Positions 12,794-25,249 of a stretch of DNA of 64,000 nucleotides are shown in pieces (position 1 is the stretch's first letter; every line of letters starts with the position of its first letter). The DNA is from Moringa oleifera (taxonomy: Eukaryota > Streptophyta > Magnoliopsida > Brassicales > Moringaceae). The stretch covers positions 5,394,001-5,458,000 of the forward strand of contig JAJFZO010000087.1 in the NCBI GenBank assembly GCA_021397835.1. The letters run 5' to 3'. Position numbers and translations under genes: made by a program. The notes under the pieces were generated by a model that saw only the letters and a list, made by a program, of their open reading frames with translations, did no database searches and was not told the origin of the DNA.

Positions 12794-14437
12794 AACCACC
12801 CTCATAAAAAGAACTCAATGTCCTCTTCGAAATCTTCTCAAGGTAAATATATGGTGCAGTCTTCTCTTTGTTGAAATCCATCTTGAATTGCTTCAAGCCT
12901 TAAACCTGCATTCCGTATTTTTCATTTATCGAACCTAAGCAGCTAGTGGTCTTAACTAAACAAGGTGATGCCTCTTCCATCACCGTTAACCCACTAATGT
13001 GAGGTATTAAGAAAGTCGTTATTACCTCAAAGAAATCCAATCCTAAAATTATTTCATAGTCATAAAGTGATCTGACCATGAACTTGACATCACCTCGTCA
13101 TCTCCCCAATTCTAATGTTATTGTGGCCACCCCTCGAACCAACTCAGCTTCCGTGTTTATAGTTTTTATCATTGCTATGATTGAAGAAGGCTTCAAACCA
13201 ATCCTAGCCACCATTTTCTCTGCCACAAAACTATTTATAGCACTTGCATCTAATAATGCTAACACCTCAACCCCACTAATCCTTTTGGGTATGCGCATCA
13301 ATCTTGGGTATGCAATCTTGGTTATGATCGTGTTCAGCAGATAAAAAGGATTCACTTTAATGAGTGTTTCCTCTACATCCTCCTCCTGATTGCCCTCCTC
13401 CGTAAATAAAGCATTTTGCTTTTTCTTTTAGGACATTCCTGCTTTTGATGAGGACCATCGCACAAAAAAGACACTAAAGTTAGTACTATTCCCCTTAGTC
13501 TGTGAAGAAGAATTGCTCTGAGACTGGTCACAAGAAGTTTTTGCTTTCTTCTTCTTAGACTTGCTATTAGTACCATCTCTTTCAATGTTTTTTATTGTGC
13601 TTGAAATCCACCAAGATGTTTGTAATTGCTAATGTGATAGGCAAGTCCTTCACGCCTTGCCTCCTTAACTTCGATTGTGCCTAAGGTAATAGCCTAGAGA
13701 CAAAATTAAAAAGCTTATCTTTGTCAGGTATATTTTTGATGTCTAGCAATATTAAACTAATTCCTTTACATACTCTTGCACAAAACCCCTATACTTCAAC
13801 TCTTTAAGGGGACTCCCTTGCAACCCAAGCCATCTTGTGAGGAAGGAATTGATCCTTTTCAATTCATTTTTCAATATATCCCACATTTTAATCTTTAAAC
13901 ACCTTGCACTAGCATTATCCCCTATCCAAGTTCATCGTTAGAGCTTTGCATCCTTTACTAATACATACTAGTGACTGTCACTTGCTCCTCGTCTAGGAGG
14001 CGAGTGATTTTGAAATCTATGTCACATAGAAAATTCTTGAGCTCTTTGGAGTTTTGAGTGCCATTGAAAGGCCTTCGCTCGGGGACTTTTATCTTGGACA
14101 AGTCATCTTTCCCTTGCTTTAAGAGGTTCACTATAGCCCTCTTCAGTAATACGAGCTCATCCCTTAATCTTTGTCCCATTCCTTTACCAACTCTATCAAA
14201 GACATGAGATCATGCATGACAAACATGAAGCAAATGTCCATGTCCTTCCACATTTCAACCAAAGCATTCTAGGCCGCTCTCAACTGTTCGGCACGCTGTT
14301 CGGCTTGAACCGCAAGACTTGTAGCATCATCGCTTTTAGGAGTGCCCATGAAATCCTCTAAATGGTTAAGCCTTTCTCTTATCTCATTCATAACGATCAA
14401 CCAAAATTACCAATGCAACTAAGCTCTAATACCAAAT
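12794..14437 (-). pseudogene. internal region D (gag-zinc knuckle-protease)
   Basis: The primer site tggtattagagc (about 14426-14437, reverse strand) differs at one base from TGGTATCAGAGC and is the best preserved in the array. The zinc knuckle at 13373-13585 shows SFLCDGPHQKQECPKR. The family form is C-x2-C-x3-H-x4-C and here the first Cys has become Ser. The protease frame (13098-13355) reads LALLDASAINSFVAEKMV, so DTG has become DAS. Confidence 0.8.
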
Positions 14438-14439
14438 TG

Positions 14440-15300
14440 TCATACGGTTGAGATCTATGATTAACTTCTTACCAAGTGATGACACAAGAGACACCCAATT
14501 CGTCATCTAATCCTTTCCCTATGCACGAATTTTGAGTATGCTTAAACTTAAAATCCATACAACACACAAGAAAGAGTAATAAAGATACACCAACGATTAT
14601 GAGAATCAATCCCAACATTTTCATTTATAAATAAGGAAAATACAACCTATACGCCACAAGATATCACACACATACTTGATGACTCTTCCTGTAAATATAA
14701 ATACGCTACAAAATGTGGCGATTGATACCCCCAATCACCTAAGAATAATGCGGCTCTACTACCATAAAGCTAACCATGTATGCAGCCTTAGCTTTAGCTT
14801 TTTGCAACAAGTGTCCCACTCTTTGCAATTGCCTTTAACTATTAGTAATTGTTGTCAACCGTTACCAACAGGATGGGCCAATCCATCCAAGTGCAGACCA
14901 TGTGCTTCATGCTAGCGTGTGCCCCTAATTTAGTGCCAACATGAGCCTATATCGGTTATTTGAAAGTGTTTTACTTGCCCATTTGCTAAGTGCCTCGTAC
15001 CATGTTTAATTCCCACGAGTCATGTCTCATGACCCTTATGTCATAGACTCAGCAGACACTCTTAATGAGTTGGCTACTCCTTTGAGCAACTCTGATCATA
15101 TGCCAATACCTGCTCATGATGCTTCCATGGCATCACTTGGGTCGGGCCCTGATATGCATCCATACCTTCATCGTGCCACCACGTAACCCATAACTTATTG
15201 ATATCACCATGCCATCGCACCCCTTACTTCGCACTTTCTTAGCTTGGCATGGGGCAAGGTCCACCCATGCCAAGACTTTGCTAACCATAAGTCATAAAGT
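14440..15300 (-). repeat. LTR between internal copies D and E
   Basis: Full-length LTR of about 860 bp. It starts at about 15300 after the G-rich tract and ends at about 14440, just before the primer site. Confidence 0.75.
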
Positions 15301-16935
15301 TGAGAAACCACCCCCACTAGGAGAACTCGACGTGCTCGTCAAAGTCTTCTCGAGGTAAATATCTGGTGTAGTCTTCTCTTTGTTCAAATCCGTCTTGAGT
15401 TGCTTTAAGCCTTGCAACTTCATTGCTGTATTCTTAGCTATTAAACCTAAGCAACTAATGGTCTTAATGAAACAAAGTGATGCCTCCTCCATCACCATTA
15501 AGCCATCTATATGAGGAATCAAGAAGGCATTTTTTGCCTCAAAAAAATCCAATCCTAAAATCATCTCATAGGCATCAAGCGGTATGACAATGAGCTTGAC
15601 ATCATCTAGTTGGCTCCCCAATTTCAATGTCATTGTGACGACTCTTCAAGCCAACTCAGCTTCGATGTTCATAGTCTTTATCTTTACTGTGACTAGAGAA
15701 GGCTTCAAACCAAAACCTTGTCATCATTCTCTCTGCCACAAAATTGTTTATATCACCTATATCCAATAATGCTAACATTTCAACCTCACCAATCCTTACT
15801 AGCACGTGCATCAACCTTGGTTGTGCAGTCCTGGTTATGATCGTGTTTAGTAGTTGGAGAGGATTCACCCTATAGGTGTTTCCTTTACATCCTCCTTATG
15901 ATTGCCCTCTTTCGTAATCAAAGCATTTAGCTTTTCTTTCTTTTGGCACTCTTGCGCTCAATGAGGACCACCACACAAAAAACAACCACTAAAGTTAGTA
16001 CTTTTCCCCTTGGTCTATCAAGAAGAATTGCTTCGAGACTGGTCACAAGAAGTTTTTGCTTTCTTCTTCTTGGAGTTGCCATTAGTACCTCTTTCAGTGT
16101 TCTTATTATGCTTGAAATCCAACAAGATGGTTGCAATTACGAACATGGCAGGTAAGTCTTTCATGTCTTGCCCCTCAACTTCGACTGTGCCCAAGGCTAT
16201 AGCCTAGCGACAAAATTAAAAAGCTTGTCTTCCTTTAACACATTTTTTATGTCCAGTAATATCAAACTAAATTCATTTACATACTTTTGCATTGAACTTG
16301 TGTGCTTTAACTCTTTGAGGGACTCATTTACAACTCAGGCCATGTTGCAAGGAAAGAATTGATCCTTCAATTTCTTTTTTAACAAATCTAACATTTAAAT
16401 CTTTGACCTTCTAGCACTAGTATCATCCTTCATCTGAGTTTTCCATTAGAACTTTGTATCCTTTTGCAAATACATACTAGTGATTGTCACTCGTTTCTCT
16501 AGGGTGCAAGTAACTTTGAAATATTACTTTGTGTCCTGCAAAAAATTCTCAAGTTCTTTAGAGTTTTGACTATCATCGAAAGTCGTTGGCTTGAGGATTT
16601 TTTTTCTTGGACGATTCACCTTCCCTTTCCTTTAAAAGATTCACCATAGCCCTCTTTTGCAATGCAAGCTCGTCCCTTAAATCTTTATCCCCTTCCTTTA
16701 CCGACTCTATCAAAGACACAAGATCTTGCATGACAACCACAAAATGGATGTCGTGTCCCTCCACATTTCAACTAAAGCATTCTAAGTCATTCTCAACTGC
16801 TTGATATGCTATTCAGTTTAAACAAGAAGACCTGTAGCATCATCACTTTGAGGAGCACCCATGAAATCCTCTAAACGGGTAAGCCTTTCTCTTATCTCAT
16901 TCATAACGATCAATTACTATTGTCTACGTAACTAG
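15301..16935 (-). pseudogene. internal region E (gag-zinc knuckle-protease)
   Basis: The tail frame (15292-15633) is the longest in the array at 113 residues and contains YEMILGLDFFEAKNAFLIPH. The protease frame (15656-15868) reads LALLDIGDINNFVAERMM, so DTG has become DIG. The zinc-knuckle region is at 15927-16136, gag lies at about 16160-16900, and the primer-site-like segment is at about 16925-16940. Confidence 0.8.
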
Positions 16936-16939
16936 GCAT

Positions 16940-17415
16940 TGATACTAAATTGTCACACAGTTGAGATCTTTGATCGACTTCTCACTTAATGATGGCACGA
17001 GTGACACCCAACTTGTCAGCCAATCATTTATGTACGCACATAATTTCGAGTATGCTTAAATGTAAAATCCACACATGCACGCAAGAGAGAGTAAAAGAAA
17101 GATACCAATAATTACGAAAACTAATCCCAACCTTTTCATTTATGAAAAAGGAAAATAACTTATACGCTGCAGGACATCACATATATGCTTGATGACTCTG
17201 TCTTAAATATAAATAGGCTACAAACTTGACAGTTGAGATCCTTAACTGCCTTAAGGTAATGTGATTCTACTACCATAAAGGTAGTCATGCATGCAGCTTT
17301 GGCTTTAGTTTTTCGTGACAAGTGTCCTATTCTTTGCAATTGCCTTCAATTGCTAGTAATGTTGCCAACTACCACCAACCACATGGGCTAATCTATCCAA
17401 ACGCACACCATGTGC
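16940..17415 (-). repeat. truncated LTR at the right end of the array
   Basis: Only the 3' half of the LTR is present, from the primer-site side up to about 17415. Sequence then changes abruptly to AT-rich DNA (catctaaaaagtgg), which marks the right edge of the array. Confidence 0.7.
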
Positions 17416-17621
17416 CGTCATCTAAAAAGTGGTCTTTCTTGACGATCATTTATACATTAGATGACAGTCATAAAATTCATCATTGAGTATAATTATGTTT
17501 TAAATTTTTTTAGATTTTATATTAAGATTTTTATGAAAGTTTCAAAAAAAATTCTAATTTCTTAAACCTTTCTTAATAATTTTTTTAAAAATTATCATCT
17601 AATATTATGTATTTTTTAAAA

Positions 17622-17643
17622 ATATATATATATATATATATAT
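17622..17643. repeat. (AT)n microsatellite
   Basis: Uninterrupted AT dinucleotides just right of the retrotransposon array. Confidence 0.9.
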
Positions 17644-18554
17644 TCACAATTAATCAAAAAATTACACTTATAACAATAAGACACACTAATCAAAGCTAAC
17701 TCCAACCAAAACATCAATACAATAATACACTTTCTTAACATTATAATCTTCCTTAACATCATAAAGCAACCAATTCACCAACCATTACACTATTAACAAG
17801 TGATACTAATAAAATTTAAGAAGTACCAAATAATTGTATATCAAAATGCACAATGATCCAAAAATGAATTACCTTGTAATGACCAACAAATAATAAATCC
17901 AACAAAAGAAATAACAAACAAATTTAAGTAAAATATTTATCGTTGCACCCACTACACTAAGCATACATTAAGAACCAATAAATCTATTTTAGGCTCATCA
18001 ATGGACTCTCATGTTAACTGAATAGTAAAAATCATAAAAAGAGTATCTTAAATTAAATGCTTTTTTTGAGTTGTCCATTATTATTAAAAGAAATAACCTG
18101 AAAAAAGAATAAAAAGGAAAAAAAATATTACTTATTAAAAAAGTGAAGGCGAACATTATAATATGAGGATATTGTCCATACATACGCAAAGTAATAACAA
18201 ATAAGCAACATACCTTAAACAGCCCATTGTACAAATGGAGTCTAATTAATTTACATTCAGGATCAATGATGCCAATTTAAGAGGAAACCCATCAAGGAAA
18301 AAAGAAAGTCAATCAAATAAATGATTTAAAATCCCCATGAAATTTAAAATACTAATACTTCTTGCACTAAACTGAAAGACAAACCTCCTTCCTACCATAA
18401 GAAATCGATATACAATTAAAGAAATTATCTGCCCATTATTTATAGGGCGATGGATACAATTACAAATATCTTCTGTTGCTCTGTAGGGAAACAGTGTAAG
18501 TTCATCAAACATAAACATAGAAACCTAAGGTTTTATCCATATATTAGGAGAATT

Positions 18555-18580
18555 TATATATATATATATATATATATATA
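18555..18580. repeat. (TA)13 microsatellite
   Basis: Uninterrupted TA dinucleotides in intergenic DNA. Confidence 0.9.
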
Positions 18581-19507
18581 GCTATAAATGACATCAAAGA
18601 GCTACCTCCCTTTCACAAATATTAAGAATCTATTCAATGATTAAAAAAAAAAGAATGAAATTTAGTATGGGTGTGTGTGCATATGCATTCAAAACATTAA
18701 TTAACTAGGCTAATGAAAAATGGCAGCTTAATGGCAATCAAACAAATTGCAAAATGTGAATGATGTGTAAACATGATGTATATTAGAAAGGTGAAAAAAA
18801 AAAAAAAGCAAAGATATGAGATCAACCACAAGTAAGAGGATGTAAATATTGAAGCATCAACGAGAAGACAAACTTATCTCCTTTGTTTTCACATGCAAAC
18901 ATTGTTATAAGCTCAAATGACTGAACATCCTACTAAAGAACACATAAGTTATATCTCTAGTTCCAAGAAATCATGTACTTCAAAATAAGTAATAAGACAC
19001 AAGTGACATATATGGACTCTACTTAAGTCTCCATCAATTGTACCACCAGTGACACACAGATTTAGACTCTTATTAAACAATCAATCTTACAATATGGAAC
19101 ATCCTACTAGGGAAGCAATAATACACAAGTGACATATATGGAGAAAAGGAGAACAACGGAACCTAGAAGCACAGTAACAAGTCAACAATGGTAGTAACAA
19201 GTAAAAATGAATCAAAAATTTAACGAAAAGGGGAAAATACAATGGCAAACGCAAGTAAAAGGTAGTGCAATAGAGCCAGAGCCAGACGACAAGAGCTCCC
19301 GACGAAGGTGAGCTGGGTTCCTACTGCGAGAAAGAGAGAGAAAGAATATATGTATCATGGAAAGAGAAAGAGACTTTTTGCAATCTTGGGTCTACATTAA
19401 TCTCAAACATCACAATAGAGGAGAAGACAGACAGTATGAGAGGCGGCCGACAACAGATGGGCTATTATTACAAGAGGGAAATTGCAGAAAATGCTACCAA
19501 ACAGACT

Positions 19508-19556
19508 GACGAGAAATGCTCAATTTCTCGTTGGTAAGTATACAACCAACGAGAAA
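19508..19556. repeat. three-segment overlapping inverted repeat
   Basis: Segment A, acgagaaat (19508-19516), is complementary to part of B, atttctcgttgg (19522-19533). B is also perfectly complementary over 12 bp to C, ccaacgagaaat (19545-19556). A-B and B-C hairpins cannot form together. No gene is attached to it. Confidence 0.7.
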
Positions 19557-20859
19557 TATGATTTTTACAGAAAAACCATAATTTATTTTCTTCCATGGTA
19601 TCTTCAACAACGATTTAAAAAAGATATTATTTATTTAATATTATTAAAATTTTATTTTGTTGCAATGATTTTCATAAAATATATTTTTAAAATAAAAATT
19701 TTGAATAATTTACATATATATATATATATTTATTACTTTTATGACTCTCAAAAGTAGAAGCCTCCAGAAAAAAAAAATTGAAGAATGGAATTAGCCGAAC
19801 TCTACCCCTTGCTATTTATAATGGAAGTAGTAATAATGAAATCTTTAACAAATAAGCTTAAAATTGTGATCAAATCTTTAAAGATATATATTGTTCTCAT
19901 TGATATCATAATTAAAAAAAATTAACTTATTCAAACAAGATAGATGATATGATCAAGATAAATTTTATTTTTAAAAATTAATATAAAAATAAATAAAATA
20001 AAATTTTAAAAATAAAAATAAAGTTTTTATACTAAAATATATTTATTTAAAATATGACAAAAAGTAAGGAATTGAAAGACAGCAAACTAAAAATGAAGGG
20101 ATTTTTTTTTTTTTTTTGTAGTCCTCTGTATAAGAGTATTTATGTAAATAACTAACATTAATAATGTATATGTTTTTAGCACTTTTTAGATGCTTTAAGA
20201 CAAAATTACTCTTTGTGCAGCATATGCAATTACTTACTTGTCCAAATATAGAATCCCAAAAGTCAAACATCTCAAACATCTTTTTTTTCATTTCTTCTAA
20301 CTGTGGTGCTAAACTTCATCACTTAGCTTCGTCCTTTTGCATTTGGTGTTTATTCATTTCTTCACTTTCGTTGTAAACCGACCTTTGAAGAATATCCATA
20401 AGCTACTGAGTCACTAAGAAATCAATAGTGGTGCGGTTTTAAACAATATTTTCAACTCAAATTCTTCATTCCTTCCTATTGAATACCCACGAATGAAATC
20501 GTCCCCCCATGTCGCTGTGCATTTTTTTATTTTTTTAATACATTAAAAATAAAAAATTATTTTGGGTATATTACCCATTCATTCTTTAGTGTCTGTGTGC
20601 ACTAATTTCTTGCTTTGGGTGCATCTATGTGCATCGATTCGCTACATTTGTACCATGTTAGGTCAAAATGTAACTAATTTTGGAAATTATACCTAGTTTG
20701 ATAAAGTGTACTAAGTTTTAAAAATTGTACCAATTAATCGTACCTAGTTTTTAAAATCGTATGCTATTTGCTCGAATTTTGACATGTTTTTTTGGTCAAT
20801 TGTAGATGGCAACAAACTTTACTTTTCATAAGCCCATGTGATCCCTAAAGAGTCCTAAA

Positions 20860-23800
20860 AGACTGAAAGAAAATGAAACACTATGACAATAATGTCATCC
20901 CCACTTTGAAGGAAATTTTAGATGATTCTTAGAAGGACAAGTTTAGAATGACCTATTTGGGGTATTTCTTACATGTGCACACAGATTTTAACTTTTTTGG
21001 GATTAGTGTCCATAATCTTCTACTTCGAGAGATTCAACAGAATTGCTAGGACAAAATATGGTTCAAACTTGGGTAAAATGAGGTTCGTTTTAGCAAAGTG
21101 AAATTTTGCCTAATAACTGGCTTGAAGTTTAGCGAGCTATCGGACACAAACAACATTGCAGCTAATCCATCTGGTATCCTCGCTAAATACTTCAAGGGGA
21201 AGGATAAGGTCAGTGGTAGTTGTATCAAGACCAGGTTGCTGGAAGGGGAGTTTGAGGAGGAAGATGACAAGGTGAAGTTGGGTTTGCTGCATTTATTAAA
21301 CAGCTTCATCAAAGGTCATGACAAGCGCCAACATGTCTCTATGTGGCAATTTTATCTAGTAGACAATGTTGAAGCCTTTAATAGCTTTTCATGGGGCACA
21401 TGGTCTACTGTAACTCCTTGCTGCATTTCAAGAAGGCAGCTGTAAATCGAGTAATAGATGCCAATAGGATGAACTACAATGCCTATGGCTTCGTATGGGC
21501 ACTGTAAGTAAGGATCGAACCTTTTTATTAATTTCTAGTTTTTTTAGTTTCAATGGATTCAATTTTATCTTCATGAAAGATAACTTGATTGTCTTTTTCA
21601 ATAGATTTTTACCTTCGAGGTGATTCCTGCTATCAACATGCACGGTAGTAGGTTGTCAAGCTTTAACCAGCCATTGCCGCGAATTTGTCGATGGAGCTTT
21701 CATCGAAAGCCACATAACGTAGATTGCAAAAAGATCTTCACAAATGCTGTAAGCAATGTCGCGTCTTCATTTCATACATATATTATCTATATCGCATCTA
21801 CATTTTTATTTCATACATCCATTCTCAAATTCGTACCTCCATTATCAATTTCGTGTAAACACTTTCATTTCATACGAACATTAGCAATTTTATATCTTTA
21901 TTTTTATTTCATACCTCTATTCTTAATTTCATATCTTCATTTCATACTAACATTCTTCATTTCGTTTCTTCATTGTCATTTTGTATTGAAGTTCTCAATT
22001 TCGTGTCTTAATTTCATACCAGCATTCTCAATTTCATGTCTTAATTTCATACGAACATTCTCAATTTCGTGTCTTTATTTTCATTTTGTACCTAAATTCT
22101 TTATTTAGTGCCTATATTCTAAATTTCACATCCATTTTTTTCATTTTATACCGATATTTTAAATTTTGCATCTACATTTTTCATTTCGTATCTTCTTTCT
22201 TAAAAGACTATCCTTATCATTATTTCGTATTTTCAAATCGGGGCTAAGCTAAAATTAGATCCAATAACTACTGAACGCCAAGCCCTTTACTATGTTGGAG
22301 TTGAAGATACTATCGTCCTATTGCAGCCACTTACTTAGGCCAATGTGCCTGATACATGATCAAGTGAGGATGACACAGTCGAGGTCCCATCTAGAAGAAC
22401 TCCATAAATTTGCAATCTTCTTTGTGAAAGCAATACAAGATATGTACTCTTCATATATTGTATGAGTTTTATTCTTGCATTTTACAATCAACAACTTCTG
22501 TTACTTGCAGTGACGAGTTGGCTTTTTTTTTTATCGAGTGGCAGAGGAATAATGAATCTGATGAAGTCACTAGTGACAGAAGAGAGATGGCTAGGCAGAG
22601 GAGGATGGAATCGGAGATGCAGGAGGATGACGTTGAGAGGAGGCGCTTGACACTGAAAGGACTGTAGAGGATCCAGATGTTTACCATCACCTCACTGCTA
22701 TGGAGGCAAAATTAGATCTTCTCGAGGCAAAGATAAAACCAAATGGATTCTCCAAATGAAAGGCGCCATCAGGAGCAAATGGCTTTATTGAAATCCATCT
22801 AGCTCTCTCTATAAGTATTTAGATATGGTGGCCAAGATCCTTTCCGTATAATGTCAAATCCAGTTCCCAATGATGTAAGTAATTTGTATCTATATCGTAT
22901 TATAATTTTAGATTTTATGCAACTTGTGACATGGAGATGACATCTATAATTGTTTTCCTTCCCTATGATGTTAATATAGGTTTCACACCACATAATTCCA
23001 TCCTTGAGGAATCTGGGAAGCCTGAAGACTCCACCACGGAGGTGTTGGCTCATGCAGTGTAGTTACATGAACAAGAAGCCACTGCAGGGCCAATTATAGG
23101 GGAAGTGGCTACTGCAGCGGCAGGGGCAATGGACGAGGAAATGCCACTGCAGCAAGTCCATGCAATGAGGAACTAGGGGACTTGGCTATTATCCCAGTTG
23201 AGGCAACTAATAATGTGCTCCCAGTTGTTAGGACTTGTAAACGGTCGACCTTAACACTAGGACTACGAAAGCCAAGTATCCTCACATGGTGAGTGCAAAG
23301 TCCAAATTCAACGAGAAAATCCTTATTGCATTCAACGAGTTCATGAATGACCAATCATAATAAGTTATTTATTTTTGAGGAACTATTATATTGAATTATA
23401 AATGCTTTTTACTTTTTTCACACACTTTGTTTCCATTTTCTATTGCCGCGATGTAAGTATTAGTCATTCAGTCAGTATGGAGTGGTTCAAAGTTTTCAAA
23501 GACAATGATGAGTAGGTTGATGACTCGGTAAGTTGGTCATTTTACACTATTCTCTACATTCATACCTAGAATTAACATTTGTGCCTTCATTTTGTATAGT
23601 GATTTAATAGTATATTATTGTTTTTTTTTTTGTGTCTCAACCAGCATATTGAAGCATATCTAAATCTCCTTCAAAGAAAGTAAAGGGAGCTTCCTGGATA
23701 ATAAGCGCAAGATGTCTGCATCTATGATACATCGCTTTATGTAACTTTATTGGTCATTAAATATTTGGATGATTTTCTATTATTATAATTTTTTTATTGA

Positions 23801-24512
23801 CTTTATTTTGTTCAAATTTGCAGACAACATTTTTTTACATTTACAGTGAATATCAAAAGGATCCAAACCACATACTAATTTTGAAGCACATAAATGGGAA
23901 TCAGACTTCCTAGATAGTGTGAGAGGCAAATTTTATCCCCAGTTTCTAGCTTAGCACACTGTGAATAAGGTGATAAATCTTTTCATTTCCTTTAACTATA
24001 TTCTTGCAATATTATGTGAATTCATTATTGATATGTAAATAATATTTTTCAATGTAGCTAATGGTTTCATGCCATGTTAGAGGATCTGACTGGCTACTAG
24101 TTATGGTAAATCTGCAGAAATTTTCATTAAAAATTTTTTACTCTTCCCGGTAAGAGATACCAACTAAGGTGCGTGTTCAGCAACAAAACCAACTGAGATT
24201 TATGCTACCAAGTTATATAGCTAGCGGGGATATTTTAAGCAAAAACCAGATGTTAAAAAGCTGAATATTTCACTCTCATGCACACTAGAGCCCAAGACCA
24301 AGGTTCCCCAGCAGAGAAAAATGTAAGTCTTTTTGTAACAAGTTATTGTTATTATCATTATCTAAAAGTTTCTGTTTAATGTCTATTTTTTTAATTATGT
24401 TTCTTTTTTTTTTTTTAGTGACAATTGTGGACGTCACATGCTGTATAAAATGGAGCATTTAATCCTTAACATGCAATTAAAGCATAGAGATAAAGATATG
24501 CCAGAGATATGA
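20860..24512 (+). pseudogene. DUF1985/Ulp1-like cysteine protease gene remnant, copy 1
   Basis: The first exon region (about 20860-21660) encodes a DUF1985 domain: an FGISVHNLLLREIQQN segment, FCLITGLKFSELSDTN, then WQFYLVDNVEAFNSFSWGTW and a FEVIPAINMHG segment. Later exons carry a helical linker, a basic segment near 23230 and the C48 (Ulp1/SUMO-protease fold) core. The usual catalytic His-Trp is GSDW here (Asp codon 24088-24090). The usual Asp of the FDSS motif is Tyr (24139-24141). The Cys of NCG is kept (24426-24428). The last frame ends at 24512. Stops interrupt it (for example in the DUF1985 exon), so it is not a working protease. Ulp1 enzymes remove SUMO-type modifiers, and the role of the transposon-borne versions is unsettled. 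Confidence 0.75.
21770..22200 (+). repeat. 33-bp minisatellite in an intron of the Ulp1-like gene, copy 1
   Basis: A degenerate tandem repeat whose unit alternates two similar half-units, close to ctcaatttcgtgtcttaat and tcataccagcatt. The 33-bp period keeps one frame open, giving an apparent 162-residue frame (21620-22108) of repeated ISCLNFIPAFS-like blocks, which I judge to be an artefact. Confidence 0.8.
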
Positions 24513-24659
24513 AACCACATGGCAATACATATATTTGCCAATTCAACTGTAGATGATAATTAATAATTTGTTATTTTTTTATTCTTTTTATACAATATAT
24601 TATTTTTGTATATACATTTCAAAATTGTATGCGTCATTATTTTTGTTAATAAAAATAAA

Positions 24660-25040
24660 ATTTGTTATATTGTTTGTCTGGCCATCTAACTCATAAAAGT
24701 GCTTAAAATTTACTGTTGTGAATTAAAGGTACAAAATCAATCAATGTACGATTTATTATTAAAAGTGCGAATTGACTACACAACTCACTATTGAAGGTGT
24801 GAATAAAGGCACGAATTAAGGGTACAAATTACTATTAAAGTGCGAATTTACTACACGATTTACTATTACAAGATGCGAACTCAAAGCACAAATAAAGAGA
24901 TTTACTGTTAAAGGCGCGACTTTAATGCACGATTTACTATTGAAGATGCGAAATGAAGGCATAAATTAATGATACGATTTACCATTAAAATACGAATTAA
25001 ATGCATAATTTACTATTTATGGTGCGAAATGCATTATCAA
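24660..25040. repeat. degenerate short tandem repeats between the two MULE genes, copy 1
   Basis: Repeated blocks such as aaggtgcgaattaaa and gcacgatttactattaaa occur many times with irregular spacing. The equivalent of this block in element 2 is at 31680-32030. It sits between the convergent gene ends and probably contains the termination zone. Confidence 0.7.
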
Positions 25041-25249
25041 TATTGCCAACATCACATGAATTGACATGCATATAACAATTAAGACCATATAAAATGTTAA
25101 AAATCTCAAATTGTATACCAATTAGTAATAAAAAAATAAGTTTAAAATCAACAATATGATTAAAATATTATGATTATCATAAGTCAATTGTGTCATCATT
25201 TAGTAAATTTGAATTGGAAAGTGTTAAATAAGTTCATAAATTATGCCCT

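Larger units (their letters stand above)
800..17415. mobile_element. array of gag-protease-only LTR retrotransposons (TR-GAG-like), inverted at about 4285
   Basis: Seven internal regions and eight complete or partial LTRs of one family fill this stretch. Two units are on + and five on -. Each internal region, where complete, reads: primer-binding-like site, Retrotrans_gag-type capsid segment, zinc knuckle, retropepsin-like segment with the downstream YEMILGLDFF-like motif, a G-rich polypurine tract, then the next LTR. I see no reverse transcriptase, RNase H, integrase or envelope in any copy. Adjacent units share a single LTR, the layout expected from unequal recombination between LTRs. Plant terminal-repeat elements with only a GAG domain (TR-GAG) are a known class, and these also keep a protease-like segment. 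Every copy has stops and frameshifts, so mobility would depend on another element. Confidence 0.85.
17416..20850. other. AT-rich intergenic DNA
   Basis: No supported gene. It contains AT microsatellites (see the separate entries), homopolymer runs and a short GC-richer island at about 19240-19460 with no recognisable protein. A set of overlapping hairpins at 19508-19556 is listed separately. Short frames in both strands lack family motifs. Confidence 0.6.

Noticed and set aside
21620..22108. 162-codon repetitive frame
   Set aside because: It comes from the 33-bp minisatellite, whose period is a multiple of three. It is a low-complexity artefact inside a transposon intron.
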